A DNA stretch of 38,492 nucleotides from Candidatus Rokuibacteriota bacterium (GTDB lineage: Bacteria > Methylomirabilota > Methylomirabilia > Rokubacteriales > CSP1-6): positions 1 through 38,492 of the forward strand of contig QHTB01000178.1 in assembly GCA_003220615.1 (NCBI GenBank). Reading direction: 5' to 3'. Shown one piece after another: positions 15,502 to 23,645 of this stretch. A program made the position numbers and the translations under genes. Within the stretch, counting starts at the first letter, position 1. Every line of letters starts with the position of its first letter. Below the pieces are notes generated by a model. It did no database searches and was not told where the DNA came from. It was given only the letters and a program-made list of their open reading frames with translations.

Positions 15502-16293
15502 CTATCCGTTGCGGGCGAGGAACAGGTAGCGGTTGAGGCTGAAGAAGTAATTGTCGGCCGCGCCGAGCTCGCGGAGGTCGGCCACCCACGCTGCCACTTC
15601 GGCCTCGGTGATCCCCTGCCGGCCCGGAACGAACGCCGCCATCAGCGCGGCCAGCCCGTGACTGACGGCGTGCTCCCCGTACTCGCTGTTCACGAACGTG
15701 AAGACGCCGATGTCCTCGACGACGAACCCCGCCTCCTTCAGCCGCCGCGCGAGCGTGCGGGGCAGGTGGGGATGGATGACGTGTTCCTTCCACGCCGTGA
15801 GCATGCGGGTCGTGCGCGGGCGATCGCTCGTGTTCCAGACGATCGAGTCCCAATCGGTGTCGAGCACGAGCAGGCGGCCGCCCGGACGGAGCACGCGGCG
15901 GGCTTCAGCGAGCGCGCGCGCGAGATCGCCGACGTACTCGTAGACCTGCGACGCCACCGCGGCGTCGAAGGTCGCTTTGGGGAAGGGCAGGGACACGGCG
16001 TCGGCTTCACCGAGCTCCACCCACGGGAGCCCGGTGCAACGGGCCCGCCCCATCGACAGCATCTCGTTGCTCAGATCGATGCCCACGACGCGACCGGCTG
16101 GGCCGACGGCCCTCGCCATCTCCTCGGTGAGGAGGCAGGGGCCGGCGCCGATGTCGATCACCTGCTCGCCCGGCTTGAGCTCGAGCCGCCGCATGATCTC
16201 GTGGCGCTGGGCCACCACCTCGGGCGTGAGGTAGTTGGCCTCGATCCGGCGTGCCGTGGCCGTGTCGAACGCGAGCGTGTTGGGCATCGTCAT
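15502..16293 (-). CDS. Class I SAM-dependent methyltransferase
   Basis: 263 residues. Motif I VIDIGAGPCLL at 45-55 and the acidic residue after strand 2 (VVGIDLS) bind S-adenosylmethionine; ADAVSLPFPKATFDAAVASQVYEY corresponds to motifs II and III, and RVLRPGGRLLVLDTDW follows. This is the ubiquinone/arsenite/MerR-neighbour type of Methyltransf_11-like enzyme, and the acceptor is unknown. Cytoplasmic. ATG at 16293, or two codons later at 16287; no good Shine-Dalgarno for either. It follows the DUF429 gene by about 110 bases on the same strand, so it may be read through from the liv operon. Confidence 0.85.
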   Translation of the reverse strand: MTMPNTLAFDTATARRIEANYLTPEVVAQRHEIMRRLELKPGEQVIDIGAGPCLLTEEMARAVGPAGRVVGIDLSNEMLSMGRARCTGLPWVELGEADAVSLPFPKATFDAAVASQVYEYVGDLARALAEARRVLRPGGRLLVLDTDWDSIVWNTSDRPRTTRMLTAWKEHVIHPHLPRTLARRLKEAGFVVEDIGVFTFVNSEYGEHAVSHGLAALMAAFVPGRQGITEAEVAAWVADLRELGAADNYFFSLNRYLFLARNG

Positions 16294-16404
16294 GGCGCGA
16301 CCATTAGCAGACGCTTCATGATGGCACCTCGAAGCGCGGTGGTCGGATGTCGCGAACGTATCACGCGCGCCCGGCGAGGTCGAGAGCGGCGAGCAGGAGC
16401 GTTT

Positions 16405-17103
16405 TCATCGGCGTGCTGGGCCCCGTCGATCATCGGCCAGGGGGACGACCATCTCGCCGAACGGCTCGTAGCGCCGGTTCGTATACGCGCACGCGGTCAG
16501 CGCGGCGCCGATCGCGTCCCGGCCATCCTGGCCCAGGTGGCTCGGCACCCCGCGCAGGTGGCGGCTCGCCAGCGCGCGGCTCGACCATCGCGCTCGCGAT
16601 TCGCCGCGCCGCGGCCCGAGCCACCGCGTCCACGACGCCGTCGGGAAGACGTCGATCGCCGTCAGCTTCGCCTCGCGGAGCGCGGCATAGAGCTCGAGCC
16701 CGTGCTCGATCCACTCGTAGTAGGTGGCGGCGGCGCCCCGCTTGCGGCGCTGTCGCGCCAGCGTGGACGCGCTCGGCGTCGGCCGGATGCCGCACAGCGT
16801 GCGCGGCGAGAAGAGACGCTCGCAGTCGCGCATTGTCTTGCCTTCCTCGGCGAGGCTGCAGGGGCTGTCCACGCCCACGACGCGCGGCCGCCACGGCCCG
16901 ATCCATTCGACGACCGCGGCGGGTCCGGTCAGGCGGACGGGCCCGGCCACCAACCGACGACCGTCCACGACCGCGACGTGAAACCCCTTGCGCCGCCCGC
17001 CGACGTCGACGCCCGCCCAGACCGGCGATGTCCTCGGCGTCGGACTCGAGGCCGTCAAAGCCCCGCGGTGCGAGGCGACGACGCTCGGCGGTGCCTCAGG
17101 CAC
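16405..17103 (-). CDS. DUF429 (RNase H-like fold) protein
   Basis: Up to 232 residues. WAGVDVGGRRKGFHVAVVD near 29 and VVGVDSPCSLA near 75 are the two acidic strand motifs of DUF429. CER, an Ile-Arg-Pro-Thr stretch (CGIRPTP), AIDVFPTASW near 148 and GQDGRDAIGAALTA near 193 continue the family pattern. Members are predicted nucleases with an RNase H-like fold, but function is unproven. The GTG at 17103 is the longest start; the first 28 residues are low-complexity, so a TTG near residue 16 is also possible. It starts 4 bases after livF, so it is probably carried in the liv transcript without an obvious functional link. Confidence 0.7.
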   Translation of the reverse strand: MPEAPPSVVASHRGALTASSPTPRTSPVWAGVDVGGRRKGFHVAVVDGRRLVAGPVRLTGPAAVVEWIGPWRPRVVGVDSPCSLAEEGKTMRDCERLFSPRTLCGIRPTPSASTLARQRRKRGAAATYYEWIEHGLELYAALREAKLTAIDVFPTASWTRWLGPRRGESRARWSSRALASRHLRGVPSHLGQDGRDAIGAALTACAYTNRRYEPFGEMVVPLADDRRGPARR

Positions 17104-17107
17104 GCCT

Positions 17108-17812
17108 TCAAAGCCCTAAGTACGCGCGCTTGAGCCGCTCGTCGCCCAGCAGCTCGCGGGCCGGCCCGGAGAGCACGAGCCGCCCGCTCTCCAGCACGCA
17201 CGCGCGATGGGCCAGCGTCAGCGCCTGGCGCACGTTCTGCTCGACGAGGAGCACGGTCACTCCGTCGGCGTTGATCGTCCGTACCGTCTCGAAGATGCGC
17301 CCCACGAGCACCGGTGCCAGGCCGAGCGTCGGCTCGTCGAGCATGAGCAGCCGGGGCCGCGCCATCAGCGCGCGGCCGATGGCGCACATCTGCTGCTCGC
17401 CGCCGGAGAGCGAGCCGGCGAGCTGGCCGGCGCGCTCACTCAGCACCGGGAAGAGTGAGAGTACGTACTGGAGCGTGCGCTCCTGCTCGGCGCGGGCGCG
17501 GTCGGTGTGGGCGCCCAGCAGGAGGTTCTCGCGCACAGTCATGAATGGGAAGAGCCGCCGGCCCTCCGGCACCTGCACGATGCCGAGCTCGACCCGTCGG
17601 TGCGCGGCCACCGAGGCGAGGTCGGCGCCGTCGAAGAGCACGCGGCCGCCGCGCGGCGTCACCAGCCCGGAGACGACGCGGATGGACGTGGTCTTGCCAG
17701 CGGCGTTGGCGCCGACGAGGGCCACGATCTCCTTGTCACGCACCTCGAAGGACACGCCGAAGAGCGCCTGCAGATCGCCGTAGAAGGCGTCCACGCCCTC
17801 AAGCCTGAGCAA
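17108..17812 (-). CDS. livF: Branched-chain-type ABC transporter ATPase LivF
   Basis: 234 residues, family length. Walker A GANAAGKTT at 34-42, signature LSGGEQQM near 134, Walker B LLMLDEPTLGLAP near 154 and the switch His replaced by Gln (LLVEQNV), as usual in LivF. It pairs with LivG to power import through LivHM. The start is TTG at 17812, with GAGGAG seven bases upstream and a 14-base overlap with livG. A GTG six codons later is the alternative. It is the last transporter gene of the operon. Confidence 0.93.
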   Translation of the reverse strand: MLRLEGVDAFYGDLQALFGVSFEVRDKEIVALVGANAAGKTTSIRVVSGLVTPRGGRVLFDGADLASVAAHRRVELGIVQVPEGRRLFPFMTVRENLLLGAHTDRARAEQERTLQYVLSLFPVLSERAGQLAGSLSGGEQQMCAIGRALMARPRLLMLDEPTLGLAPVLVGRIFETVRTINADGVTVLLVEQNVRQALTLAHRACVLESGRLVLSGPARELLGDERLKRAYLGL

Positions 17813-18524
17813 GCACGAACTCCTCGCCCAGGTACGCGTCGACGACGCGACGATCGGCGACGATCTGCGCCGGCGTGCCCTCGGCGATCTTCTCGCCGTG
17901 GTGGAGCACGACGATGCGCTGAGCGAGCCGCATCATTGCGGCCATGATGTGCTCGATGACGATGACGGTGAGGCCCTCCGCGTGGAGACGGCGGATCAGG
18001 TCGACCATGCCGCCGAGCTCGGTCGGGTTGAGTCCGGCCATCACCTCGTCGAGCAGGAGGACGCGCGGCCGCGTGGCCAGCGCGCGCGCGACCTCGAGGC
18101 GCTTGCGCAGTCCGATCGGCAGCGCCCTGGCCCGGGCCGTGGCGTACGGCGCGAGGTCGCACGTCTCGACCACGCGCTCGGCGTCGGAGCGGGCGGCGCG
18201 AACGGTCGGCGTGCGCGTCAGGGCGCCGATCATCACGTTGTCGAGGACGGAGAGATTGCCGAACGGCTTGACGATCTGGAACGTCCGCGTGAGGCCGAGC
18301 CGGCAGATGTCGTGGGGCGCGCGGCCAGTCACGTCGCTGCCCGCGAAGACGACGCGTCCCTCTTCCGGGCGGTAGTAGCCGGAGACCACGTTGAAGAGCG
18401 TCGTCTTGCCGGCGCCGTTTGGGCCGATGATGCCGACGAGCTCGCGCTCGCGTACGTCCAGCGAGACGGCGCGGACGGCCGTCAGGCCGCCGAAGCGCTT
18501 GGTGACGTTCTCAAGCGTGAGCAC
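17799..18524 (-). CDS. livG: Branched-chain-type ABC transporter ATPase LivG
   Basis: 241 residues. Walker A GPNGAGKTT at 34-42, Q-loop in RTFQIVKPFGNLSV, Walker B LLLDEVMAGLNP and the switch His in VIEHIM. The ABC signature is atypical: PIGLRKRLEVARAL replaces the usual LSxGxQR, as is common in LivG (LPYGxQRRLEIARAL). The GTG at 18524 overlaps the end of livM by 14 bases. Together with LivF it forms the cytoplasmic motor. Confidence 0.93.
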   Translation of the reverse strand: MLTLENVTKRFGGLTAVRAVSLDVRERELVGIIGPNGAGKTTLFNVVSGYYRPEEGRVVFAGSDVTGRAPHDICRLGLTRTFQIVKPFGNLSVLDNVMIGALTRTPTVRAARSDAERVVETCDLAPYATARARALPIGLRKRLEVARALATRPRVLLLDEVMAGLNPTELGGMVDLIRRLHAEGLTVIVIEHIMAAMMRLAQRIVVLHHGEKIAEGTPAQIVADRRVVDAYLGEEFVLAQA

Positions 18525-19506
18525 GCGCCCCTCGGGCGCCGGCCGCCCACCGCGCGCGCAGCCGTGCCGCGATTCCCGTCAGGCCCTCGGGAGCCCAGCG
18601 GACGACCAGGATGAGCGCGGCGCCGTAGATGACGAGATAGATGCCGGTGAAGCCCGCCTTCATGCCCGCGAAGGTGGCTCTCAGGTAGGTCTCGAGCACG
18701 GTGATGAGGATGGACCCGAGGTACGGCCCGAGCGCCGTGCCGATACCGCCGATGATCGTGTTGAGGGCGAACCGGACCGACAGGTCCACCGAGAACACGT
18801 AGGCGGGGTCGACGAAGCCGACGTACTGGGCCCACAGCGTGCCGCAGACCGACGTCAGCGCCGCACTCACGGTGACCGCGATCACCTTGAGGCGCCGGGT
18901 GGCGATGCCGAGCGCTTCGGCCGCGTCCTCGTCCTCGCGCACGCCGGCGAGCTGATAGCCGATGCGCGAGTGCTCCAGGTACACCTCCACGCCGTAATAG
19001 ATGATGGCGACGGCCAGCGCCATGTACACCCAGGCGACGTGACCGAGGCCCAGCGTGGCGAAACCCGGCCGGTACGGCACCGGGATGCCCTCGCCGCCCG
19101 CGGTGAATCCGCGCCAGCGGCTCACCGCGATCAGCAGCACCTGCGACAGCGCGATCGTGGACAGCGCGAAGTAGGGGCCCTTGAGCCGATTGGACAGGAA
19201 GCCGATGACGAGGCCGGCCCCGATCGAGACGACGACGCCGAGGATCATGCCGAGCCACGGGCTCTTCGAAAACCGCGTGACCATGAGGGCGCCGGCGTAG
19301 GCACCGATCCCGAAGAAGGACGCGTGGCCGATCGATACCTGGCCGGCGTAGCCGCCAGCCACGTTCCACGCCGCCGACAGCGCTCCCCACAGGAGAATCA
19401 ACACGAGACTGTCGAGGAAGAACGCGTCGCGGATCACCAGCGGCACGAGGGCGGCGCCGCCGAACAGCACGATCGCGCCGGTGTGGCGCGGGAGGCCGAT
19501 CATCAC
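18511..19506 (-). CDS. livM: Branched-chain-type ABC transporter permease LivM
   Basis: 331 residues with about nine hydrophobic helices. The LivM hallmark GGYAGQVSIGHASFFGIGAYAGAL is at about 51-74, KGPYFALSTIALSQV near 109, and the EAA-like loop RVRAVREDE-type sequence (AGVREDEDAAEALGI) near 188. A basic C-terminal tail (RARWAAGARGARAHA) ends the protein. The start is GTG at 19506 or ATG at 19503, both overlapping the livH stop. Confidence 0.93.
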   Translation of the reverse strand: MMIGLPRHTGAIVLFGGAALVPLVIRDAFFLDSLVLILLWGALSAAWNVAGGYAGQVSIGHASFFGIGAYAGALMVTRFSKSPWLGMILGVVVSIGAGLVIGFLSNRLKGPYFALSTIALSQVLLIAVSRWRGFTAGGEGIPVPYRPGFATLGLGHVAWVYMALAVAIIYYGVEVYLEHSRIGYQLAGVREDEDAAEALGIATRRLKVIAVTVSAALTSVCGTLWAQYVGFVDPAYVFSVDLSVRFALNTIIGGIGTALGPYLGSILITVLETYLRATFAGMKAGFTGIYLVIYGAALILVVRWAPEGLTGIAARLRARWAAGARGARAHA

Positions 19507-20417
19507 GCGCCGAGAGTTTCCGAGCCGCGCTGGCCGAAGAGCCCGGCGGGGCGGAACACCAGGACGAGGATGAAGAGCAGGAAGTAGAAGATCTCTTTCC
19601 AGGCGATGCCGAAGACGTAGGAGCCCGCCACCTCGACGGCGGCGACGATGAGGCTGCCGATCAGAGCGCCTGCCATGTCGCCGAGTCCGCCCAGCACGAC
19701 GACCACGTAGGACAGCAGCACGAACTGAAGTCCGGCCGTCGGGTACACCGAATAGAGCGGGGCGACGAGCACACCGGCGGCGCCGACGGCGGCGATGCCG
19801 ATGGCGAACGTGAGCCGGTACACGCGGTCGGTGTCGATCCCCATCAGCGTCGCCGCGTCGCGGTCCTGGGCGGTCGCCCGCATCACGCGGCCGGTGTGGG
19901 TGAACTTCATGAACGCGAACAGCGCGACCGTCAGCACGACCGAGATGACGAAGGCCACGACCTGCGAGAGGTTGAACGTCGTGCCGCCGACCCGGAGCGC
20001 CACGGAGAGGTGCCAGGGCCGGACGAAGCGGAAATCACCGCTCCAGCTCACCAGCGCGATGTTCTGGAGCAGGATCGAGAGGCCGAACGTGGTGAAGATC
20101 TGGACGTTGTGCGAGGCGGTGATGACGCCCTTCATGACAAGGACATAGGTGACGAGCCCGACCACGAAGAAGAGCGGGATGGCCACGAAGAGGATGAAGT
20201 ACGGGTCGACGCCCCACAGCGTGAACGACCAGAACGCTAGGTACATGCCGAGCATGAGGAACTCGCCGTGGGCGAAGTTCACCACACGCATGATTCCGAA
20301 GATGAGCGTCAGCCCCACCGCGATCAGGGCGTAGATGCCGCCGAGCAGGACGGTGGAGACGCCGAGTTGCGCGACCGCGTCTATTTGCGCTGGTCCCAGG
20401 CACCGAGCGGGATCCAC
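19503..20417 (-). CDS. livH: Branched-chain-type ABC transporter permease LivH
   Basis: About 290-304 residues with eight or so helices. GGIYALIAVGLTLIFGIMRVVNFAHGEFLMLG is the LivH N-terminal signature; DRDAATLMGIDTDRVYRLTFAIG is the cytoplasmic coupling loop and VVVLGGLGDMAGALIGSL the C-terminal motif. The start is uncertain. The GTG at 20417 gives 304 residues and overlaps livK by 37 bases. Family alignment suggests initiation 11 codons later, at an ATA (20384) that would overlap the livK stop as ATAG. No ATG lies in the region. Confidence 0.9.
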   Translation of the reverse strand: MDPARCLGPAQIDAVAQLGVSTVLLGGIYALIAVGLTLIFGIMRVVNFAHGEFLMLGMYLAFWSFTLWGVDPYFILFVAIPLFFVVGLVTYVLVMKGVITASHNVQIFTTFGLSILLQNIALVSWSGDFRFVRPWHLSVALRVGGTTFNLSQVVAFVISVVLTVALFAFMKFTHTGRVMRATAQDRDAATLMGIDTDRVYRLTFAIGIAAVGAAGVLVAPLYSVYPTAGLQFVLLSYVVVVLGGLGDMAGALIGSLIVAAVEVAGSYVFGIAWKEIFYFLLFILVLVFRPAGLFGQRGSETLGA

Positions 20418-21643
20418 TTCGCCCGGGCCGTCGTGAACTCCTCCGGCCACACGGTGACGAGCTGGCCGTTCTGCCACTGGAGCATGTAGTGCTGCACTCG
20501 CTCGTTGGCGTTCTGGCCCGTTTCCGAGAACTTCACGCCCCAGCCGTTCATCGACGATCCGACCGGCAGGTCGAGCGACATCACCGCCGCGTTGAACTTG
20601 TCGGGATCGTCGGTGCCGGCGCGGTCGAGGACGAGCTTGAGGATCCACAGTCCAGGCCCGGCGAGCTGATGACCGCCCAGCGGGTAGGAGCCCGTGCGCT
20701 TCTGGACCGCTTCGCGGAACTCACGCTCGATCTTCTGGCCTTCGGGCTTCAGCGCCTCGAGGCGGAAGCCGGGCCCGGGCTCCAGCAGCGCGAACACGCC
20801 GTTGGCGTCGTTGCCGAGCGCCTTGCCGAAGTCCGAGCCTCCGTAACCGGTGGCCCCCGCGTGGACCAGGGCCTTGAACAGGAAGTTCTGCTCCTTCGAC
20901 TGCCGCCAGAACAGGACGGCGTCGTTGCCGAAGCCGATGTGGTGGACGATGTCGGGATTGAGCTGCTTGAGCTTCAGCACGATCGGCGTCATGTCGTTGA
21001 TCGTGGTCCAGTTGTAGTACTCGGCGGCCAGCTCCTGCATGCCGAATTCCTGCTTGGCGCGCAGGCGCGCCGATTCCGTCACGCCCTGGCCGTATGACGA
21101 GTCCTCGCTGAGGAACGCGATCTTGATCTGGTTGGGCTTGAGGTTGAAGCGCGGCGCCAGGTGCTTGGCGATGAACTCGACGTTGTACCAGCCGAACCCG
21201 GTGGCATCGATCTCCGTGCGGTACACGGTCTTGAGGCCGCGCTTGTTGAAGCGCGGGTCGACGCACGACGTCTCCCAGTAGATGACGTTGTGACGGGCCG
21301 CCACCTCGCTGGCGGCGCCGCAGAGACGCGAGGAGAACGTCCCGATGATGATCTTGACGCCTTCGCGCGTGATCAGCCGGTTCGCCTCCGACGCCGCCAC
21401 GGTGGGATCGGTCGCGTCGGCCAGCGCGAACGTCAGCTTCTTGCCCATCACACCGCCGCGCTCGTTGATCATGTCGCGGACGATCTCGAGCCCTTCGAGA
21501 TGACGCTTGCCCTCGAAGGCGAGCGGCCCCGTCAACGGCTCGAGCACGCCGAGCTTGTACTCACCGGAGAGCGTCTGGGCGTGCGTGCCGGAGACGAGGA
21601 GGGCAACGATGAGCGCGGTGAAGGTGACGGCACGGTGGCGCAT
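20381..21643 (-). CDS. livK: Periplasmic substrate-binding protein LivK-like
   Basis: 420 residues. A signal peptide ends near THA-Q (about residue 22). The mature part is the type I periplasmic binding fold of the HAAT family: YKLGVLEPLTGPLAFEGKRHLEGLE near 28, VKIIIGTFSSRLCGAASEVAARHNV near 91, IAFLSEDSSYGQGV near 158 and AGPGLWILKLVLDRAG near 335. HAAT binders take branched-chain amino acids, but many soil relatives bind aromatic acids, amides or short acids, so the ligand is open. The ATG at 21643 has AGAGGAGG at ideal distance. It is the first gene of livKHMGF, behind a TTGACA promoter at 21682-21711. Confidence 0.93.
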   Translation of the reverse strand: MRHRAVTFTALIVALLVSGTHAQTLSGEYKLGVLEPLTGPLAFEGKRHLEGLEIVRDMINERGGVMGKKLTFALADATDPTVAASEANRLITREGVKIIIGTFSSRLCGAASEVAARHNVIYWETSCVDPRFNKRGLKTVYRTEIDATGFGWYNVEFIAKHLAPRFNLKPNQIKIAFLSEDSSYGQGVTESARLRAKQEFGMQELAAEYYNWTTINDMTPIVLKLKQLNPDIVHHIGFGNDAVLFWRQSKEQNFLFKALVHAGATGYGGSDFGKALGNDANGVFALLEPGPGFRLEALKPEGQKIEREFREAVQKRTGSYPLGGHQLAGPGLWILKLVLDRAGTDDPDKFNAAVMSLDLPVGSSMNGWGVKFSETGQNANERVQHYMLQWQNGQLVTVWPEEFTTARAKWIPLGAWDQRK

Positions 21644-21681
21644 TGAACGGCCTCCTCTCGAAGGGAGCGGACGGTGCGGCG

Positions 21682-21711
21682 GTTCTAGCACCGCGTCGGC
21701 AAAGGTGTCAA
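21682..21711 (-). promoter_or_regulatory. Sigma-70-type promoter of the liv operon
   Basis: On the minus strand TTGACA (21711-21706), 18 bases, then TAGAAC (21687-21682) preceded by TGC, an extended -10. The leader would be about 30 bases and includes the livK Shine-Dalgarno. Confidence 0.55.
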
Positions 21712-21722
21712 GGAGCGCATGC

Positions 21723-21728
21723 TAGACT
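21723..21728 (+). promoter_or_regulatory. Possible -10 box (TAGACT) for the Nudix gene
   Basis: TAGACT ends 6 bases before the GTG at 21735, with no Shine-Dalgarno between. This is the expected layout of a leaderless mRNA. Confidence 0.35.
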
Positions 21729-21734
21729 CGCGTC

Positions 21735-22280
21735 GTGAGCGACGACGACGCGTATCGCATGCTCGCGCCGCAGACGATCCGCTTCTGTCCGCTCTGCGCG
21801 GGCACGCTCGGCCGCGAGGCGGTGCCGCCGGATCAGCGCGAGCAGGCCGTGTGCTCGCGCTGCCGCTTCGTGTTCTATCTCAATCCGAAGGTCGTCGCCG
21901 GCACGATCCCCGAGCAGGACGGCCGGATCCTGCTCACGCGCCGCTCGATAAATCCCGGCCGCGGCCTGTGGACGTTTCCCGGTGGCTTCGTCGATTTCGG
22001 CGAGACGGTGACCGACGGCGCCCGGCGCGAGACGTTCGAGGAGACGGGGCTTCAGGTGGAGCTGACGGGGCTCCTCAACGTGTACTCGTACCCCGGCTCA
22101 CCGGTGATCATCGTCTACAACGCGCGGGTCACCGGAGGTGCGCTCACGGCGTGCGCCGAGAACGACGTGCTCGAGTGGGTCAAGCCGTCGGAGATCCCGT
22201 GGCCCGCGCTGGCGTTTCCCTCGACACGGGATGCGCTACGCGAGTGGGTGGCCGCCCGAGGTGAGACGCCCGCGGGCTAG
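21735..22280 (+). CDS. Nudix hydrolase with zinc ribbon (NudC-like)
   Basis: 181 residues. A CPLC/CSRC zinc ribbon at 18-21 and 40-43 precedes the Nudix domain. The Nudix box is complete: GGFVDFGETVTDGARRETFEETG near 76-98 fits GX5EX7REUXEEXGU. The enzyme should hydrolyse a nucleoside diphosphate linked to another group (ADP-ribose, NADH and similar). Cytoplasmic. GTG at 21735. It overlaps the convergent MaoC gene by four bases (CTAG). Confidence 0.9.
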   Translation: MSDDDAYRMLAPQTIRFCPLCAGTLGREAVPPDQREQAVCSRCRFVFYLNPKVVAGTIPEQDGRILLTRRSINPGRGLWTFPGGFVDFGETVTDGARRETFEETGLQVELTGLLNVYSYPGSPVIIVYNARVTGGALTACAENDVLEWVKPSEIPWPALAFPSTRDALREWVAARGETPAG

Positions 22281-22720
22281 GAGGCGACTGCGCGCGAAGG
22301 CAGATCGAGGGTCGCCTTGCCGGTGACCACCTTCTCGCCCTTCTGATTCTCCGCCCACACCTCGAGCTCGACGAGGCGCACGTCGTCCTTCTCCGACTTC
22401 GCGATGACGCGGCCGGTGCAGGTGACGGTGTCCTTGAGTCGTACCAGCGCCGCGAAGCGGACGCCGAGCTTGCGCACGCTGCCGGCCCCCGCCCAGTCGG
22501 TGAGGGCCTGGCCGACCCAGCCCATCGACAGCATGCCGTGGGCGAACACGCCGCCCATGCCGGCCGCGCGGGCGAACTCGTCGTCCTGGTGGATGGGATT
22601 GAAGTCGAGCGAGGCGCCGGCGTAGCGCGTGAGCTGGATCTGCTGGAGCGGTCCCTTGACGAGCGGCGGCAGGGCGTCGCCGACCTTCACCTCCTCGAAG
22701 TAGACCCGCGCGTACTTCAC
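22277..22720 (-). CDS. MaoC-like hydratase, catalytic half
   Basis: 147 residues, one hot-dog domain. YAGASLDFNPIHQDD carries the hydratase motif D39-F-N-P-I-H44 with both catalytic residues, followed by FAHGML at 59-64. It should hydrate or dehydrate (R)-3-hydroxyacyl thioesters. The start is GTG at 22720, with no strong Shine-Dalgarno. It follows the MaoC N-terminal-type gene by 64 bases; the two probably form a heterodimer, as in HadAB-type dehydratases or the two halves of eukaryotic hydratase 2. Confidence 0.88.
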   Translation of the reverse strand: MKYARVYFEEVKVGDALPPLVKGPLQQIQLTRYAGASLDFNPIHQDDEFARAAGMGGVFAHGMLSMGWVGQALTDWAGAGSVRKLGVRFAALVRLKDTVTCTGRVIAKSEKDDVRLVELEVWAENQKGEKVVTGKATLDLPSRAVAS

Positions 22721-22784
22721 TCAGGCTCGCCTCGCCGCGCTCGTGCCTGCGGCAACTCGGCCGCGTCTCGGCCGCGCAAGACCA

Positions 22785-23240
22785 TCACAGGCGTACCACC
22801 GTGATCTGGCGCATGCTCACCGCGATCTCGCCGGCGCGGTCGGTGACCGCCGTCTCGCGCACGACGAACGCCATCGGGCCGCTGCGGCCCGTCTTCTCGT
22901 AGACGTCGAGGACCTTGGTGCGGCAGAGATACGTCTCGCCGGGGACCAGTTGACGGTGGATCTCGAATTCCTGCTCCCCGTGGAGCAGCCGCGAGATGTC
23001 GACACCGAGGTCGCGCAGCAACGCCCCGGAATCGGCGGCCTCGTCCCGGAACGAGATGCTGAACGTCGGCGGCGCGATGACGTCGCCCCAGGGTGAGGCG
23101 GCGCCGACCGCATCATTTATATAGAACGGGTTGGGATCGCCGAGCGCCTGCGCGAAATCCTTGATGCGGCCGCGCTCGACGGTGACCGGGAAGGGCGGGT
23201 ACTCCTTGCCGACGATCGCCTTGTTGACTTTGAGCGGCAT
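22785..23240 (-). CDS. MaoC N-terminal-type (FAS1-DH-like) hydratase subunit
   Basis: 151 residues. The hot-dog domain begins with VGKEYPPFPVTVERGRIKDFAQALGDPNPFY. At the place of the catalytic D-x-N-P-x-H motif it has D-P-N-P-F-Y, so the His is missing. APPTFSISF and an EIHRQLVPGETY segment are typical of MaoC_dehydrat_N (FAS1_DH). Such subunits bind the acyl chain while a partner supplies catalysis, here most likely the gene at 22277-22720. The ATG at 23240 shares one base with the stop of the thioesterase (TGATG). Longer frames are rejected because they overlap that gene. Confidence 0.85.
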   Translation of the reverse strand: MPLKVNKAIVGKEYPPFPVTVERGRIKDFAQALGDPNPFYINDAVGAASPWGDVIAPPTFSISFRDEAADSGALLRDLGVDISRLLHGEQEFEIHRQLVPGETYLCRTKVLDVYEKTGRSGPMAFVVRETAVTDRAGEIAVSMRQITVVRL

Positions 23241-23635
23241 CAGGCCCCGCCCTTCAACATGGCGCGCTCCAGGAACTTCTCCATGTCGAGGACGAGGACC
23301 CGTTCGTGCTTGCCTTCGGCGATCTTGTCCTTGTCGTCCCACGCCTCCACCGCGAACAGATACCGCTTGCCGTTGGTCTCCAGCAGCGTGGCCTTGGCGC
23401 GGACGTTCATGCCGACCGGGGTTGGCGCCAGATGCCGCATCTCGACCATCGTCCCGACCGTCCCGGCGCCTGGCGGGAGATGAGGCCCCACGACGGCGTG
23501 ACAGGCGTTCTCGAGCAGGCCCACGAGGAACGGGGTGGCGAGGACCTTTACCCCGCGGTTGCCCATGGCATCGGCAGTGCGGTCGGCGGTGACCGTGATG
23601 ATGACCTCGGCGGTGGCGCCAGCCTTGATCTCCAT
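23240..23635 (-). CDS. FlK-like hot-dog thioesterase
   Basis: 131 residues. Thr34, Glu42 and His68 are spaced exactly as Thr42, Glu50 and His76 of FlK, the fluoroacetyl-CoA thioesterase, and Gly61 matches FlK Gly69. Motifs: VLATPFLVGLLENAC and GTVGTMVEMRHLAPTPVG. Most family members hydrolyse other acyl-CoAs, so fluoroacetyl-CoA is not implied. Cytoplasmic. ATG at 23635, 10 bases after the TauE gene stop. Confidence 0.88.
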   Translation of the reverse strand: MEIKAGATAEVIITVTADRTADAMGNRGVKVLATPFLVGLLENACHAVVGPHLPPGAGTVGTMVEMRHLAPTPVGMNVRAKATLLETNGKRYLFAVEAWDDKDKIAEGKHERVLVLDMEKFLERAMLKGGA

Positions 23636-23645
23636 GGCCGTGCTT

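Noticed and set aside
15658..17133. 491-codon plus-strand frame opposite the methyltransferase and DUF429 genes
   Set aside because: It spans two real minus-strand genes and their spacer and has no domain of its own.
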